Shown: positions 23,687 to 35,379, numbered from the stretch's first letter. The stretch is 64,000 bases of DNA from Rhizopus sp. PT2906 (GCA_025529335.1 JAMYHX010000015.1:124001-188000); one strand, 5' to 3'. The notes: a model not told the origin generated them from the sequence alone. Made by a program: numbers and translations.

Positions 23687-25454
23687 ATGGAGGTTGCCTT
23701 AATGCAAGCAAAGAAGTCATGCCCATTTATCCACTTGGCATCTGCTTCTTCTCTTCGTAGAATGACTTCTTCTGGTGTCAATCCATTAATCACCAAGGCA
23801 AAACAATGTCCAGTCATGAGTCAAGCCATCTCTGCTCGTGCTTTGTCTACTTCCAGCGTTGTCAAACAGACACCTTCTAAGCCCGTAAAAGCTTCAAGTA
23901 AATATTTATAAAAAAGCGGAGATTGTTACGTGTGTGTGTGAATTAATTCATATGAAATCTAGTTGCTACTCATAATAACCAGGGCCCCAAGATTGTTCCC
24001 CCTGTAGCACACCAAACTCAAAAGCATTTCGACTATGAAAGCTTTTATCAAGAGGAATTAGATAAAAAGCACAGAGATAAGAGTTATCGTTATTTCAATA
24101 ACATTAACCGCTTAGCTCAAAAATTCCCTCGCGCCCATACTGCCCGTATTACGGATGAAGTCACGGTTTGGTGCGCCAATGATTATTTGGGTATGGGAAG
24201 AAGCCCTGTTTTGACGGATGCTATGAAGTAAGCATGGATCGATTTGGTTGCAAATCAAATGCTAACTGTTTGTTTGTTAGACGTACCTTGGATCGTTATG
24301 GTGCTGGTGCTGGTGGTACACGAAACATCGCTGGTAACGCCGATCTCCATTTACGCCTGGAGTCCGAACTTGCTGATCTGCACCATAAAGAAGGTGCCCT
24401 CGTTTTTTCTTCTTGCTATGTTGCAAACGATGCAACCCTTTCCACTCTTGCTTCCAAACTACCTGGATGCGTCATCTTTTCTGATTCACTTAATCACGCT
24501 TCCATGATTCAAGGCATTCGTCACTCCGGGGCTGCCAAGAAGATCTTCCGCCACAATGACATGAAGCACCTTGAAGAATTATTACAAGCCGTTGATCCTA
24601 GTGTTCCCAAAATTATTGCCTTTGAATCCGTTTATTCCATGTGTGGTTCTATCGGCCCTATTCGTGAAATTGTTGATTTAGCCAAGAAGTATGGTGCTAT
24701 CACCTTCTTGGACGAAGTTCATGCCGTCGGTATGTATGGTCCTCGTGGTGCTGGTGTTGCTGAACACCTTGATTATGACTTGAATGCTTCTCGTCCTGTC
24801 ATGGGTAATGGCTCCGTTTTGGATGATATTGATATCATCACTGGTACATTGGGTAAGGCTTACGGTGTTGTCGGTGGATACATTGCTGGATCTGCTACCC
24901 TTGTTGACATGATTCGCTCTTATGCTCCTGGATTTATCTTTACGACTTCCCTTCCTCCTGCTGTTGTTTCTGGTGCTATGGAATCTGTTAAATACCTCAA
25001 GAGATCCTCTACTGAACGTCAAATGCAACAGATTAACACTCGCACTGTTAAATCTCGCTTGGACGACATTGGTATTCCCGTGATCCCCAATCCTTCTCAC
25101 ATCGTACCCGTTCTCTTGGGCGATGCTGCTGCTGCCAAATTGGCTTCTGATGAGCTCTTATCCGAACATGACATTTACGTTCAGAGCATCAATTACCCCA
25201 CTGTTCCCGTTGGCGAAGAACGACTTCGTATTACACCCACTCCTGGTCATAATGATGTAATGATTGATGAACTCGTTCATTCACTTGATAAGATCTGGAA
25301 TCGCTATGGATTCAAGCGTGTTCAGGATTGGACCGCTGAAGGTGGTCGTGCTGGTGTCGGTATTGAAAACTCTGTTCAACTTGAACCCATGTGGACTGAT
25401 AAGCAACTTGGTCTTGATGCTGCCAATAAGGTGGAAGCTGCAGCTGCTAACTAA
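23687..25454 (+). CDS. HEM1: 5-aminolevulinate synthase, mitochondrial
   Basis: First enzyme of haem synthesis by the Shemin route: condenses glycine and succinyl-CoA to 5-aminolevulinate in the mitochondrial matrix, PLP-dependent. Three exons. The N-terminal about 70 residues are Ser/Ala/Lys-rich with few acidic residues (presequence) and contain two Cys-Pro dipeptides, KKSCPFIHL and AKQCPVMSQ, typical of haem-regulatory motifs. The mature part has VTVWCANDYLGMG, the glycine-rich substrate loop YGAGAGGTRNIAGN rebuilt across intron 2, FLDEVHAVGMYG, and the PLP lysine in TGTLGKAYGVVGGY. The C-terminal extension ends KVEAAAAN. Strong T/C-rich codon use in the body suggests high expression. The first ATG after the CT-rich leader is used as start. 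Confidence 0.96.
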
Positions 25455-25769
25455 AGAGAAAAAGAATCCTTTTTTTAAATAAAGATATGCAACCTAATTT
25501 CTTTATCACTTTCATACATGTTTGTTTACTGTCAGTTGGGCGATTTTATGATATTAGTTTGGCCCAGAAAAGGCAAAACTTTATTGCTCATTCTAGTGCA
25601 ATGAGCTCTGAAAGACTAGATTTAAATATGAAGCTTAATGATGATTCAACCAGGCAAGACTTAAGATTTATAAATATTATACAGGCCACAGACACCATGA
25701 ATCAGTGTATTATGTTAATATTTAAGATAACTCTGAATTGTGTACGAGACATATATTGATTATATTACG

Positions 25770-26370
25770 TCAAAGAGTGTATAATCTTCTTTGATATAAG
25801 CGTAGAAATGCAACATGTTTGAACTTTGTAAATGGCTTTATGAACATACTTTTCGAGTCCGCTACACGCATGTCATAGTTTAAACCAAATCGATTTATGA
25901 CTGGCTCAAAAATTGTTAAATTTTCACAGGTATAAAAACGCGTATTCAGTTTTTTTGTTCTTTCTTTACCTTTCACATTTTGAATGGCTGGCACTCTATT
26001 AACGCATGTAGCTAACCGCAAGCGCAATGTAGCATCTTTGTTTCAGCGAGTTTCTCGTAACGTGGTGAATCTTATCAGTAGTATCCACGTACAAAAAGTA
26101 GGGTTTTTGTGGGGTGTTTCCATCGGGCTTATCGTGAACAATACCCCTAGCGTCTAATAGAGTGCCTCCAAGAGACTTGGTTGCACCTCTGCTATTCATT
26201 ATGTGGTATACTCTTCCATGCAAGCAGGTAATACGGCCTCAACGACCGTTATAGGTATAGAGTATGGCCTCACCATAGGCAATACAGCAAAGCGTTCTAT
26301 ACTTGACGTGGTCCACGTTGGCCCCAATATTATCAGCTCTATTGGGCTCAAGGGTCTATTCTTTTTTTCT
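25770..26370 (-). pseudogene. Decayed coding remnant, unidentified
   Basis: Minus-strand open stretches with protein-like composition but broken frames. One carries NVDHVKYRTLCCIAYGEAIL, then a TGA, then ITCLHGRVYHIMNSRGATKS and LLDARGIVHDKPDGNTPQKP. A second frame, offset near 26020, reads LRLATCVNRVPAIQNVKG; a distal part reads INRFGLNYDMRVADSKSMF. I do not recognise the family. The in-frame stop and frame change argue against function, although an unannotated intron could explain the second break. Confidence 0.35.
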
Positions 26371-27019
26371 TTCCCTCCACAATGCTAGAACAGATTTTCG
26401 TCCTGTGGGGGATGGATCCAAGCTATTTGTCAGATAGTTTTGGTGAACGAAGATTCTAGCTTTTTTTTTATAAACTTTAATAAATAAACAATTTGCTCTA
26501 TTTTGAACCATAATAGATGCATTGTCGTATTCAAACATGAACTTCATAGCATATTCTTGCATATAACATCCAGCATTAACCTTACTACATTATAAACATC
26601 TCAGTATTGAGATCTCATGCAATGCTGTCTCCTAGGTTATATTATAATAAGACACTGATATTTATAAAGCTCATGTTTCAAGTAAATAAAGAACATTGTT
26701 CAGTTTTACTGCACATCTTTGCTTAATCCCTTTTAAAGCACCAGCTTTCATTTGAACTTTTGTAAAGTATGAAAAATGAGCAATGAATCTTGGTTTTATC
26801 TGGCATTCCTTTCAAACTGATGACCTACTTGAAGTCATTTATCTCTTTCTTTTTGAAACTTTATAAAAATCGTACTCTACATCAAGTAATATGGAAAGAT
26901 ATCTTTCTTTGAACGAGCTTAACGTAACACTGCGCATTGAAAAGGTTTGTTGACGATATCACAGGTTGTACTTGTAACATTAATCCTCTCGTGGATTTCC
27001 TCGTGTGCATAGTTTACAC

Positions 27020-27960
27020 CGACTTTAATTGGGGGGGATACAAAGCCTAAGAAAGCCAGGAAGGAAAACATTGATATGAAAATTGACTTGCGCGTTTTGT
27101 ATTCAATGAATACGAAGCAAGCTGATTTAACCGTTGGCGAGTTTGCCAAAAGAACAATTCCTAGCAAGTTGTATAATGACAAGTTAAAGGAAGTTCTCAT
27201 TTTAAAGTCTCATTTGAGTACCCTCCTTCTCTCTGGTGATAAAGAACACGCAAAAAAAAAAAAAAAAAAAAAAAAATTGAGTATCCGTCCTATAGTTTGA
27301 CCAAGCGAAAACGAAAATGAGGAAGACGACGATGCAGACGGCCGATGTGATGAAGGTAAATATAATGATGACAAAGACGAAGCTGAAGAAGGTAATGAGA
27401 AAGAAGAAAAGCTTGAATAAGAGAAGCCTGAAGAAGAGAAAGTTGATAAAAGTAACTGAAATGTTTTAAATATTGTACCCTACTCCTAATACATAAATAA
27501 AGAACTATAGTATATAATAGCAAACGCTTTCAAAAACAAATTTCTTGGAAGTAAGAATGATCATCTTAAACGGTTTTAAATAAAAACAAGATAATATCGA
27601 TTGTTTCCCGTACGCAAGCAATCCCGTACAGTGACAAGTCTGTCTTCTCATGTAAACCAGTGGAAGAAGTAGATGATCCTGATGATGAAGCAGTTGATAT
27701 CACCGAGAATGAAGGGGATTATCAAGCCATTTTGTGTGAGCAGTAAAGACTATTGCGTGTAAATACGTTGTCTGAATCGCTGGAACAAGCACACGCTGTT
27801 TTTGGCGCTCAAATTAAGGAGCTTAACAAATCTAGCCAAAGAGATCCTGACTTTTTGGAATCTTTATTGCAGGAAGTTAAGAACTTGACATCCACAATTG
27901 AGAACGCAAGAAGCCCATACCAACATTTTTCGACACAGAGGTGGATGTTTTTTTTTTTTT
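27020..27960 (+). pseudogene. Decayed coding remnant with acidic tail, unidentified
   Basis: Plus-strand fragments: a lysine-rich start leading into NIDMKIDLRVLYSMNTKQAD and LTVGEFAKRTIPSKLYNDK, ending at a 25-nt poly(A); then a strongly acidic block (ENEEDDDADG, EAEEGNEKEEKLE) interrupted by stops; another acidic block VEEVDDPDDEAVDITENEGD; and LSESLEQAHAVFGAQIKELN further on. The order of helical part, acidic linker and coiled coil suggests one former gene split by stops and indels. I do not recognise it. Confidence 0.35.
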
Positions 27961-28246
27961 AACTACTTTTTATTTGATCGACTACTTTTCTTTATGCAAT
28001 AAATACACATATATTTTTTCTACTAAAACCCTTTTCAGATAATTTGAAGAACTTAGGAAAAACACTCAAATCCACTTTGGAAAAAATGTTTTTTCTAAAA
28101 TAGATTTAGCGGAAACACAATTTGTGACCTGTGCAATACGTGGTTATTTGAAGAGAATCCCGTATTTTTTATGATCTGAGACAAAAGCGGCAATGAAAAA
28201 GACGGAAGAACCACTAAAAATACAGGGGGAATATTGAATGACAGTT

Positions 28247-28716
28247 TATTGACCCAATATTGTCGACAATTCATCATCATCATAAACAAGGTGATTTACT
28301 ACTTGAATCATAGCAGCCGTGTCCTCTGGGCCTGCTACACTTCTTACAAAATCTCTTACTCTTTCTAATCTTTGATAGGCACCATTCTCTTTCACCATTT
28401 TTAATTCCATTCTTGCTTCGAGTACTAGCCTCTGAAGGTGTACAGGAAGCTGATATATATCATCAGACAGTGGGGTTTCTATCAGGTATCTTTTCATGTC
28501 AGGTGCCATAAACAAATTTAAAATGTATATCTGTGAGAACGGTTGTACATCATCTAAATATACACTATTTAGAGGAGGAGTTGCTAACGGTCCATGATTA
28601 CTGTTATTATCATCAAAGGGATTAAATTGTGTGTTTTCTATCTGACAAAAGTTACAGCAACTGCTCCTTCTTCGACCATCTTCGAATATGCTTGATGTAT
28701 GTGTTGTACCTGCCAT
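28247..28716 (-). CDS. Small orphan protein, 156 residues
   Basis: Single-exon open frame starting MAGTTHTSSIFEDGRRRSSC. The N-terminal third is polar and possibly disordered, with a cysteine cluster CCNFCQ. The C-terminal two thirds look folded and helical (IYILNLFMAPDMKRYLIE, VHLQRLVLEARMELKMVKEN, RLERVRDFVRSVAG, MIQVVNHLVYDDDELSTILG). No signal peptide or membrane helix. I do not recognise a family. It lies 110 bp from the stop of the co-oriented ankyrin gene. Clean frame, sensible codon use and a well-placed ATG make it a likely real gene. Confidence 0.65.
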
Positions 28717-28826
28717 GTTTATTATTATTATTATTTATTAAAGAAAAAAAGAGAAAAAAGAAGAAAAAATAAAATAAAATTTTTTATTGCATGAATTCAT
28801 ACTAATTTAAATGTCATTCGTTGCGC

Positions 28827-29777
28827 TTATATTTTTTTCCCATTAACACCTGCTGTTGTTGTTGTTGTTGTTGTTGTTGTTGTCCTGGTAACCGCAGCAG
28901 CCACTATCCTCCTCAAAAGGTTAGGCCTTCTCTTGATGATTGAATGATGTTTTGATTTATTCTTTTTCTTGGATAATTTCTGAGTCAGTTCTTCCAGCAA
29001 AATAATCATTGATCCTAGTTTTTCTATTTGCTCTCTTGTTGACAGTTTCAACAACTGCATTCTTATGATATCAATGGCGTCATCTAGCTCTTCTCTCGTC
29101 AAAACAGACTGCAAACTCTGCATTGCCGTCTCTGAGTTGACTAGGAGCTGTAAGCAGGAGAATCTTCCATATTTGGCTGCTTGCAGTATCAACGTGCCTT
29201 GTCTTGTCCTACGTGTCAGGCTGTCCACAAAATCTCCTTTTATTTTTAAGTTTGCCCTTGCGGTGTGAATGAGCCAATCAAGTGTCTGGCTGTGATCTCC
29301 ATTAGCCAAAAGACTGAATATGGCCGATTTTTGGTTGACATCTACGGCATTTACGTCTGCACCTGCGTCAATTAATAGTTTTAAGACTGGTTCAGGCAAC
29401 TGACAGAATCTTGCTGCATAATGAAGCGGTGTCCATCCATCGCCATCTCGCGCATTGGGGTTTGCATCATATGATAAAAGCAATCGGACAGCTTCGAGTG
29501 GATAAGGACAGTTCAGAAAGACAGCATGAATCGCTTGGACATTATAAATGTTTTGAGCTGTAACATCTACTCCGTGTTTAAGTAGGAGCTCTAGTGGTCG
29601 TATAGGATCTTGTACATTGGAAACTAAGAGATGAAGAAGTGTGCACTCTGTGTTTGGGTCACGCATGTTGAGTAACTCAGTATTGTGCTGTAAAAAGTAT
29701 TCAAGAGCTTCTATGTCGCCTGTCTCTGCTGCTTTCCATATTGAGACGGAGGGTGATGTTTCAATATCTATAGACAT
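28827..29777 (-). CDS. Ankyrin-repeat protein
   Basis: About 316 residues starting MSIDIETSPSVSIWKAAETG. At least five ankyrin repeats follow: IEALEYFLQHNTELLNMRDP; TLLHLLVSNVQDPIRPLELL; QAIHAVFLNCPYPLEAVRLL; the canonical DGWTPLHYAARFCQLPEPVL with DAGADVNAVD; and a degenerate fifth. The C terminus is a helical segment (REQIEKLGSMIILLEELTQK), a basic patch KKKNKSKHH and a poly-threonine run encoded by a (TTG/CAA)n-type microsatellite. The frame is open upstream to 29867, but that stretch contains a clear 5'-UTR intron (GTAGAC...CATAG), so the ATG at 29777 is preferred. The basic tail suggests a nuclear or membrane-surface role, which is only inference. Confidence 0.8.
   Translation of the reverse strand: MSIDIETSPSVSIWKAAETGDIEALEYFLQHNTELLNMRDPNTECTLLHLLVSNVQDPIRPLELLLKHGVDVTAQNIYNVQAIHAVFLNCPYPLEAVRLLLSYDANPNARDGDGWTPLHYAARFCQLPEPVLKLLIDAGADVNAVDVNQKSAIFSLLANGDHSQTLDWLIHTARANLKIKGDFVDSLTRRTRQGTLILQAAKYGRFSCLQLLVNSETAMQSLQSVLTREELDDAIDIIRMQLLKLSTREQIEKLGSMIILLEELTQKLSKKKNKSKHHSIIKRRPNLLRRIVAAAVTRTTTTTTTTTTAGVNGKKI
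28854..28882. repeat. (TTG)n microsatellite, coding
   Basis: About ten GTT/TTG triplets encoding the threonine run near the C terminus of the ankyrin protein on the minus strand. Confidence 0.85.
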
Positions 29778-30539
29778 TTGCTCCTGATATTTTGAAATGG
29801 CTATGACAGAAAAAAAAATAAGTTTAGAGAGACAATACCATTGGTGTCTACCTTCTTTGCTTGACAAGTCAATTTCGATAAAGCAGGAATCCTTGTTAGA
29901 TTGGTTACTTTCTCATATTATAATAATACTATGAAAAGTTCTTACTGCAAAATTAAGCATGGAAACTGATTGAATCATAATAATGATGAAAATTGATTTT
30001 AAACTATTTCCTAGTATTTATACTCTTTTTCAAAACTACCTTCATTCCGTAAGCTCTTTTTGCGCGCACATTTACTACTTTACCCCTTCTTATCAGCATC
30101 CGATTTATTTCCCCTTCTCCTCTTTTCCCTTTTCTCCCCTTCTTCTTTTTTACTGCTGTGGGCATATTCTTAAATATATTCTTAATACGAAGCATTCTTT
30201 CAGCATTAAAAGGAAACTTTATACCAACCAACACTATGAAGGGTCACGTGCATTCACAATTTCTTACAAGTCTTTCCCCTCGTGTTTATTTCAAAGTACG
30301 ATTTAATCTTTTTTTGGTTACAAGAGCCTGAGCCTTTCTCTCCCTTTCTCTTTCTTTTTTTTTTTCTTTCTTTTTTTTTTTGTGTGCGTATTTGAGAGTG
30401 CGTGAGCGTTTGTGAGGAGGTAAGTTAAAAAATGATGCAGAATATAAACAATATTAATAAAGCCAGTTAGTTTATTTAACCCCCCTCTCTCCCCTTTCTT
30501 CTCTCTTGCAACTCTAATACCTTTTTTTCATAAAGAAAA
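29778..30539. promoter_or_regulatory. Divergent promoter region, ankyrin gene / Whi3-like gene
   Basis: About 760 bp holding the 5' leaders of both genes. The side next to the RNA-binding protein has long CT-rich tracts (30330-30380 and 30481-30530), a frequent feature of fungal promoters and leaders. Confidence 0.45.
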
Positions 30540-32157
30540 ATGAGCCAAATGCCACTTCCTCTTACTCCTTTAAATACCTCATTTTATAGTAACAAGAATG
30601 GATTAATGAATGGTAGTGACGGAGAACAGCTTGTTTCACCTACAAGAGAAGAAATTTCTACTATATTTGTAGTAGGATTCCCAGAGGATATGCAAGAGCG
30701 TGAATTCCAAAACATGTTTTTATTTTCCTCTGGGTTTGAAGCCGCTATGCTTAAAGTACCATCATTAAAAGATGGAGATGATGATTTGGCGAATAACATA
30801 AAGAAGCAAATAGTAAATAGTCATATTCTTACTACATACGTGTATGCTTATGTATTCTTGTATAGATTGGATTCGCAAAGTTTAGGACACGCAAAGAAGC
30901 TATTGAAGCAAAGGATGTATTGAATGGACGTAAAATAGATCCTGAGAAAGGGAATACACTAAAAGCTGAAATGGCAAAGAAAAATCTTCATACAAAAAAA
31001 CTAAATATAACTGAACAACAGCAAGAGCAGCATACAATGGAGCAAGAAGAGCTTCAAAAGATTCAACAACCAACACCTAATCGATTTAATACAGCTTATG
31101 AAGCATTTTATTCTGTCCCACCGTCATCCGTCCCAAAAGACTTGATGTCACCTATCACAACTCCTTCTTCCATGACAAACGAATCTTACTCCGATTTTTA
31201 TTCCGATCTTGCTTTTGTTGGCTCACCACCACCCGTAGAAAACTTTATTTCACGTTCACAGTCAGTAGATGCTAGATCAATGGATTTATTTATCCGTCCA
31301 TCTTTATCTAGCAGCAACAATGGTAGATTTCAGAGTAGATTGTCTGCTGTAGCTGCTAATAGATTCCACAATGGCAAAGAATTAGAATTTGATTACTTAT
31401 CCAAGTCAACACCTCATGATAATAGCAATGATAGATCATTTCATCCACATATAATTCCATCCTCTCAACCACAGCAACAACATTATCCTCATCATATTCT
31501 TTCTCCTCCGCTTAGACCAATGTCAACTGTTTCAACTGGTTTAATGAATCATCATGATCCTCCACATCATTTTTCAAGATTTCCTCCATTTGTTCATACT
31601 TCTAATTCGACTCCTCCTAAATCCATCTCACCTGCTCCTCATTCCCCCTCCCCGCCACCCCCTCCAGGTATTTTATCACCAAATCATAGTTATCGTAGCT
31701 TGGGTGGTATGCTCGTAGGAAGCACAAATCCAGCAGATCAAAATCCTCCCTGCAATACACTTTATGTCGGCAACTTGCCTCCGAATGCCAATGAAGATGA
31801 ACTCAAGTCCATGTTTTCAAAGTGTGCGGGATATAAGCGTCTATCGTTTAAGAACAAGTCGAATGGACCCATGTGTTTTGTCGAATTCGAGGATGCCATT
31901 TATGCAGCGCAAGCATTACAAGATCTCCATGGAAACCCGCTTAGCAACTCTGTCAAAGGTGGCATACGCTTGTCTTTTAGTAAAAATCCATTGGTAAAAA
32001 TTTATTATCATACACATGAATGCACATAACTCAATCACAATAGGGCGTACGCCAAAGCAACAACAACAATAACAATAACAATTTTTCAATCATGAACACT
32101 TTATCCAATAGAAGAGAAAGTATCACCACATCTCATTTTGATCCACAATTGTCTTAA
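30540..32157 (+). CDS. Whi3/Scw1-like RNA-binding protein
   Basis: Cytoplasmic RRM protein of the Whi3 (budding yeast) / Scw1 (fission yeast) group, which controls G1 cyclin mRNA and wall integrity. Three exons. A divergent first RRM starts at STIFVVGFPEDMQEREFQNM and is completed across intron 1 by IGFAKFRTRKEAIEAKDVLN. A long Ser/Pro/His-rich low-complexity linker follows. The C-terminal RRM is the strongest feature: CNTLYVGNLPPNANEDELKS, then NGPMCFVEFEDAIYAAQAL and GGIRLSFSKNPLGVRQ, the last part restored across intron 2 and nearly invariant in the family. The end is a short Asn-rich tail. The two-RRM layout with the linker is diagnostic; the precise targets here are unknown. Confidence 0.88.
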
Positions 32158-32274
32158 TTCTTTCATATTAAAATTTCCAACAAAACTATATTCAATTTTC
32201 TAGGAGGATTTATATAAACATCAACCCTTTTTTTTTCTTTTTCTTTTTTATATTATCTGTTATATCAATAAATC

Positions 32275-33934
32275 ATGTCTGAAATGGATTCTACTCATAT
32301 AAAATTTCCGCCCTATATGCTCTACTGTGTCTTGGTTTCCTGTTTGGGTGCCTTCAGTAACGGTTGGGTTATTGGATCGCCCAATGTGCCAGGAGAAGTG
32401 ACACATCACTGTATCAATGGATCCGACTATGCTTACTCTCGGTTCTTTCCCGATTGTTTACCAATGGATGATGCTTTATGGTAATTGTGCGTACACCTAT
32501 ACTGTTTGCATTTGAGCTCATTTATTGTAAAGGGGATTTGCTGTCGCTTCGTTTTGCGTAGGTGGACTCATTGGCGGTTTATCTGGTGGCACGATACAAA
32601 CAAGGCTAGGTCGAAAAAAGACCATCATTCTAAATAACCTTGGTTTTATCATTGGTGGCATTCTGATCTCATGCGCTATTTCTCCCTTCATGTTTATCAT
32701 CGGACGTATTCTCTGTGGTATTTCCTGTGGAATTGGCTCGTTAACAATTCCAATATATATTGGGGAAATAGCAACCATACCTACGCGTGGCGCCATGGGA
32801 ACATGCAACCAGTAAGGTTACAAAAAAAAAAAGAAACATTCCAAATGTGTCGATTGACACGCGCGCCTTTTTTTTTTTGCCTCTTCTAGATTTTTCATTG
32901 TGATTGGCATTTTACTCTCGACTATTGTTGGACTTTTTTTAGCCAATGTACCACTTTGGCGTCTTAGTTATGTGATTGTTGCTATACCTGCCATCATTCA
33001 GTTCTTTCTTATGAACACTTGTGTAGAGTCTCCTCGTTATCTTATTTCTGTCAATCGTATAAAGGAAGCTAAACAAGCGTTACAGAAGCTAAGAAGTAAT
33101 GCATCGATTGATGTCGAGTTTTATAATATGCTCGAAGGACACTTTGGCACGGCTACTGCTCAATCTATGATTCAAGAGCTCGACCTAACCATTGAAAAGA
33201 TAGAGTATAATAGTGTTGAGGTGGCAGATGGAACAACGCCTGCCAAACTTGTGGATACCCAAACGACTATAGTTGCCTCACAACCCCCTGAAGCGATGAA
33301 TATTGTCCAGATCTTTATGGATCCTGTCATCCGTCGTATCTCTCTAACCATCGTCTGTCTTCACGCCTTCCAGCAGCTTGTGGGCATTAACGCCGTCATG
33401 TATTATTCCACCAAGATATTCACTCTGGCATTTGATCAAGAAGTCTCCAAGTACATGACAATCATTGCCACTGTTGTTAACTTTGTGATCACTATCGCAG
33501 CCGTTGTCTTGGTCGACCGTATGGGTCGTCGCCCACTTCTCCTTGCTGCCAATGCAGGCGCATGTATCTTTTGTACCCTATTGGTCATAGGATACGTCTA
33601 CACCATTCCTTCTCTTCTCGTCGTCTCTGTGTTTTTATATGTCGCATCATTTGCCATTGGTATTGGTCCTATTCCTTGGATGATGACCTCCGAATTGACA
33701 CCTACCTATGCCTCCTCCTCAGTAGGATCGATGGGCACATGTGTCAATTGGTCAGTTAATTTCTTGATTGGACAGTGTTTCCCTGTCATCTTTGCACATA
33801 TTGCTGGTTATTCCTTTGTCGTCTTTGCCGTCTTTGCTGCCCTGTCGTTTTTGTTTACCTTATTTTTCTTGCCCGAAACAAAAGGAAAGTCATTAGAAGA
33901 TATTGTAAAGTCGTATGAAAAGCATAGAAAGTAA
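32275..33934 (+). CDS. MFS hexose transporter, GLUT-like
   Basis: Sugar-porter carrier of 509 residues from three exons (32275-32480, 32533-32811, 32890-33934). It has the twelve-helix layout with GLIGGLSGGTIQTRLGRKKT between helices 2 and 3, GEIATIPTRGAMGTCNQ, PESPRYL-type motif VESPRYLISVNRIKEAKQAL, the helix 7 motif QQLVGINAVMYYS, DRMGRRPLLL, and the terminal PETKGKSLEDI. The QLVGINAVMYYST block and helix 1 resemble animal GLUT carriers and a class of early-diverging fungal glucose transporters. The loop between helices 6 and 7 is longer than usual (about 80 residues, acidic). It is distinct from the inositol-type carrier at 13 kb. Transported sugar not decided by sequence. Confidence 0.9.
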
Positions 33935-33982
33935 AAGTAATAATTTTATTCTTTTAAATAAACTTTTTATAATATACATATG

Positions 33983-35309
33983 TCAAGAAGATGATGAAGA
34001 CGAAGATTGAAGTTTTAATGTACAGGATATCAAGGTAGAAGAAAGCTGATTTGCTAAATGAGGCGGTAGTTGAGCAATGGCCTGCGGTAATAAGCGAGCT
34101 AATGCAGGTGGCAAAGGATGGTGCTCAGGGTCCAAAAGGTGCTGGCGGATGGTGTTTTGTAACTCTGCTTGCACTTTATCGGCTGTTTCAGGCGTCGCAT
34201 CTAGGCCAACCAAACTCACATCTTCCGCAGATTTGGGTTCCGTCTTTTGGTTGTTTTCGTTTGATTCACTTTCTTTGTTGTTATTATTATTTTTATTATT
34301 GTTGTTATTGATGTCAATGCCACTGGTTTTATTATCATCATTGCTGTTGCTATTACTACTGTTTGATGCTTCAAGTTTTATCCGTTTCCGTGAAACAATG
34401 TTTTCCGTTACTTCTCTATTTTCCTTATCTGTTAACAAATCCACAGTTGTCCAATAGACACCTTTGCCTGGCTCAGTAGTCTTCTTTGGCAGTTTAACAA
34501 ACATCTTATTTGAGGAAAGCTGGTGACGAATAGAACTCTATGATATGTCTTGGTATTTTATGTATACAGATGGTGAAGCCTTTTAAAATACCTGCCATTC
34601 TTTCTGCGTTTGTCTGTAATAAGGGTAGGTTGTTGTAGCATAATTGTATATCCCTTCCAAAGTCATCCTTTTATCCTTGGTTGAATGAATGGCCTGAGTG
34701 ATCAAGGCAACATATGAAAGTGGCGGCTTTGTGTTAGCATCTTTTTGATTGGAAACATGATAAATGGATGGCTTTTCCAACTGTTGAGGTGCAGTCGCTA
34801 TGCATTTACTTTCTATCTCTAATGGCCTCTTTTTGATAGAGTCTACTTCAGGTAATAAAAACTGAAAAGAGACTTCACCTATTTGTATTTTGGCACTAAT
34901 GAAAAGTATCAGCGCTTTATTCTATTTGGTTTTGGCTTTATCTACTTTACCGGTGCTCTAGAGGAACTGTAATACCTTTCTCTATAAATCTCTCATTGAC
35001 AAAGACACCATTCTTACCAAATACGGTCATCTCAAATTGCTGTGTTGTAAAGTTGTAGAATAACTGAGCATGTTGTCTTGATACTGATTTAGCATTCCCT
35101 AAAGGAATGTCAACACGATCTGGCACTTTTGTTGTTCTTCCCAAAGTTACTTGAAAATTTCGAATGTAGTAGCAAAAGTTATCTCCTTCAAGCTTAGCAT
35201 ATGCTTGTTCATTGTTATTATGACCACTACTAACAGTAGTACTAGCATCACTATTATTAGTAGTACTAGCACTATCATTAGCACTAGTACTACTACTAGC
35301 TGTCAACAT
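33983..35309 (-). CDS. FHA-forkhead transcription factor (Fkh/FOXK-like)
   Basis: Nuclear transcription factor combining an FHA phosphothreonine-binding domain with a forkhead DNA-binding domain, as in yeast Fkh1/Fkh2 or Fhl1 and animal FOXK. The N-terminal Ser/Thr/Ala-rich tract precedes the FHA domain (FQVTLGRTTKVPDRVDI; NAKSVSRQHAQLFYNF; NGVFVNERFI). The forkhead spans an intron: KPPLSYVALITQAIHSTKDK, then KEW|QSSIRHQLSSNKMFVKL and GKGVYWTTV. The tail has a bipartite basic stretch SRKRIK, an Asn-rich run and a Pro/Leu-rich end. Start set at the ATG at 35309 because upstream open frame is promoter. The usual forkhead NSIRHNLS reads SSIRHQLS here, a mild departure. Roughly 400 residues. Confidence 0.88.
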
Positions 35310-35379
35310 TAAAAAAAAAATAAGAAAAAGAAGTTCAAACCACGACTTCTTTTTCCTTTCTTTTCCATATAAAAAAATA
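35310..35379. promoter_or_regulatory. 70-bp divergent promoter, forkhead factor / USP39
   Basis: Only 70 bp lie between two start codons facing away from each other. The sequence is A/T-rich with a pyrimidine tract and a CCATATAAAAAA TATA-like element a few bases before the USP39 ATG. Confidence 0.6.

Larger units (their letters stand above)
25455..28246. other. Gene-poor region with decayed coding fragments
   Basis: About 2.8 kb between HEM1 and the next credible gene. No intact gene is supported. Broken open stretches lie on both strands (listed separately), along with several A-rich tracts (27251-27275) and AT-rich filler. The mixture looks like a graveyard of one or more duplicated or mobile sequences, but no repeat boundary or terminal repeat could be found by reading. 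Confidence 0.5.

Noticed and set aside
29778..29867. N-terminal extension of the ankyrin protein
   Set aside because: It lacks an ATG and contains a well-formed 5'-UTR intron; the downstream ATG is used instead.
34051..34457. Plus-strand ORFs across the forkhead gene
   Set aside because: Antisense shadows of the Asn-rich and Leu/Pro-rich tail; no independent start context or family motif.
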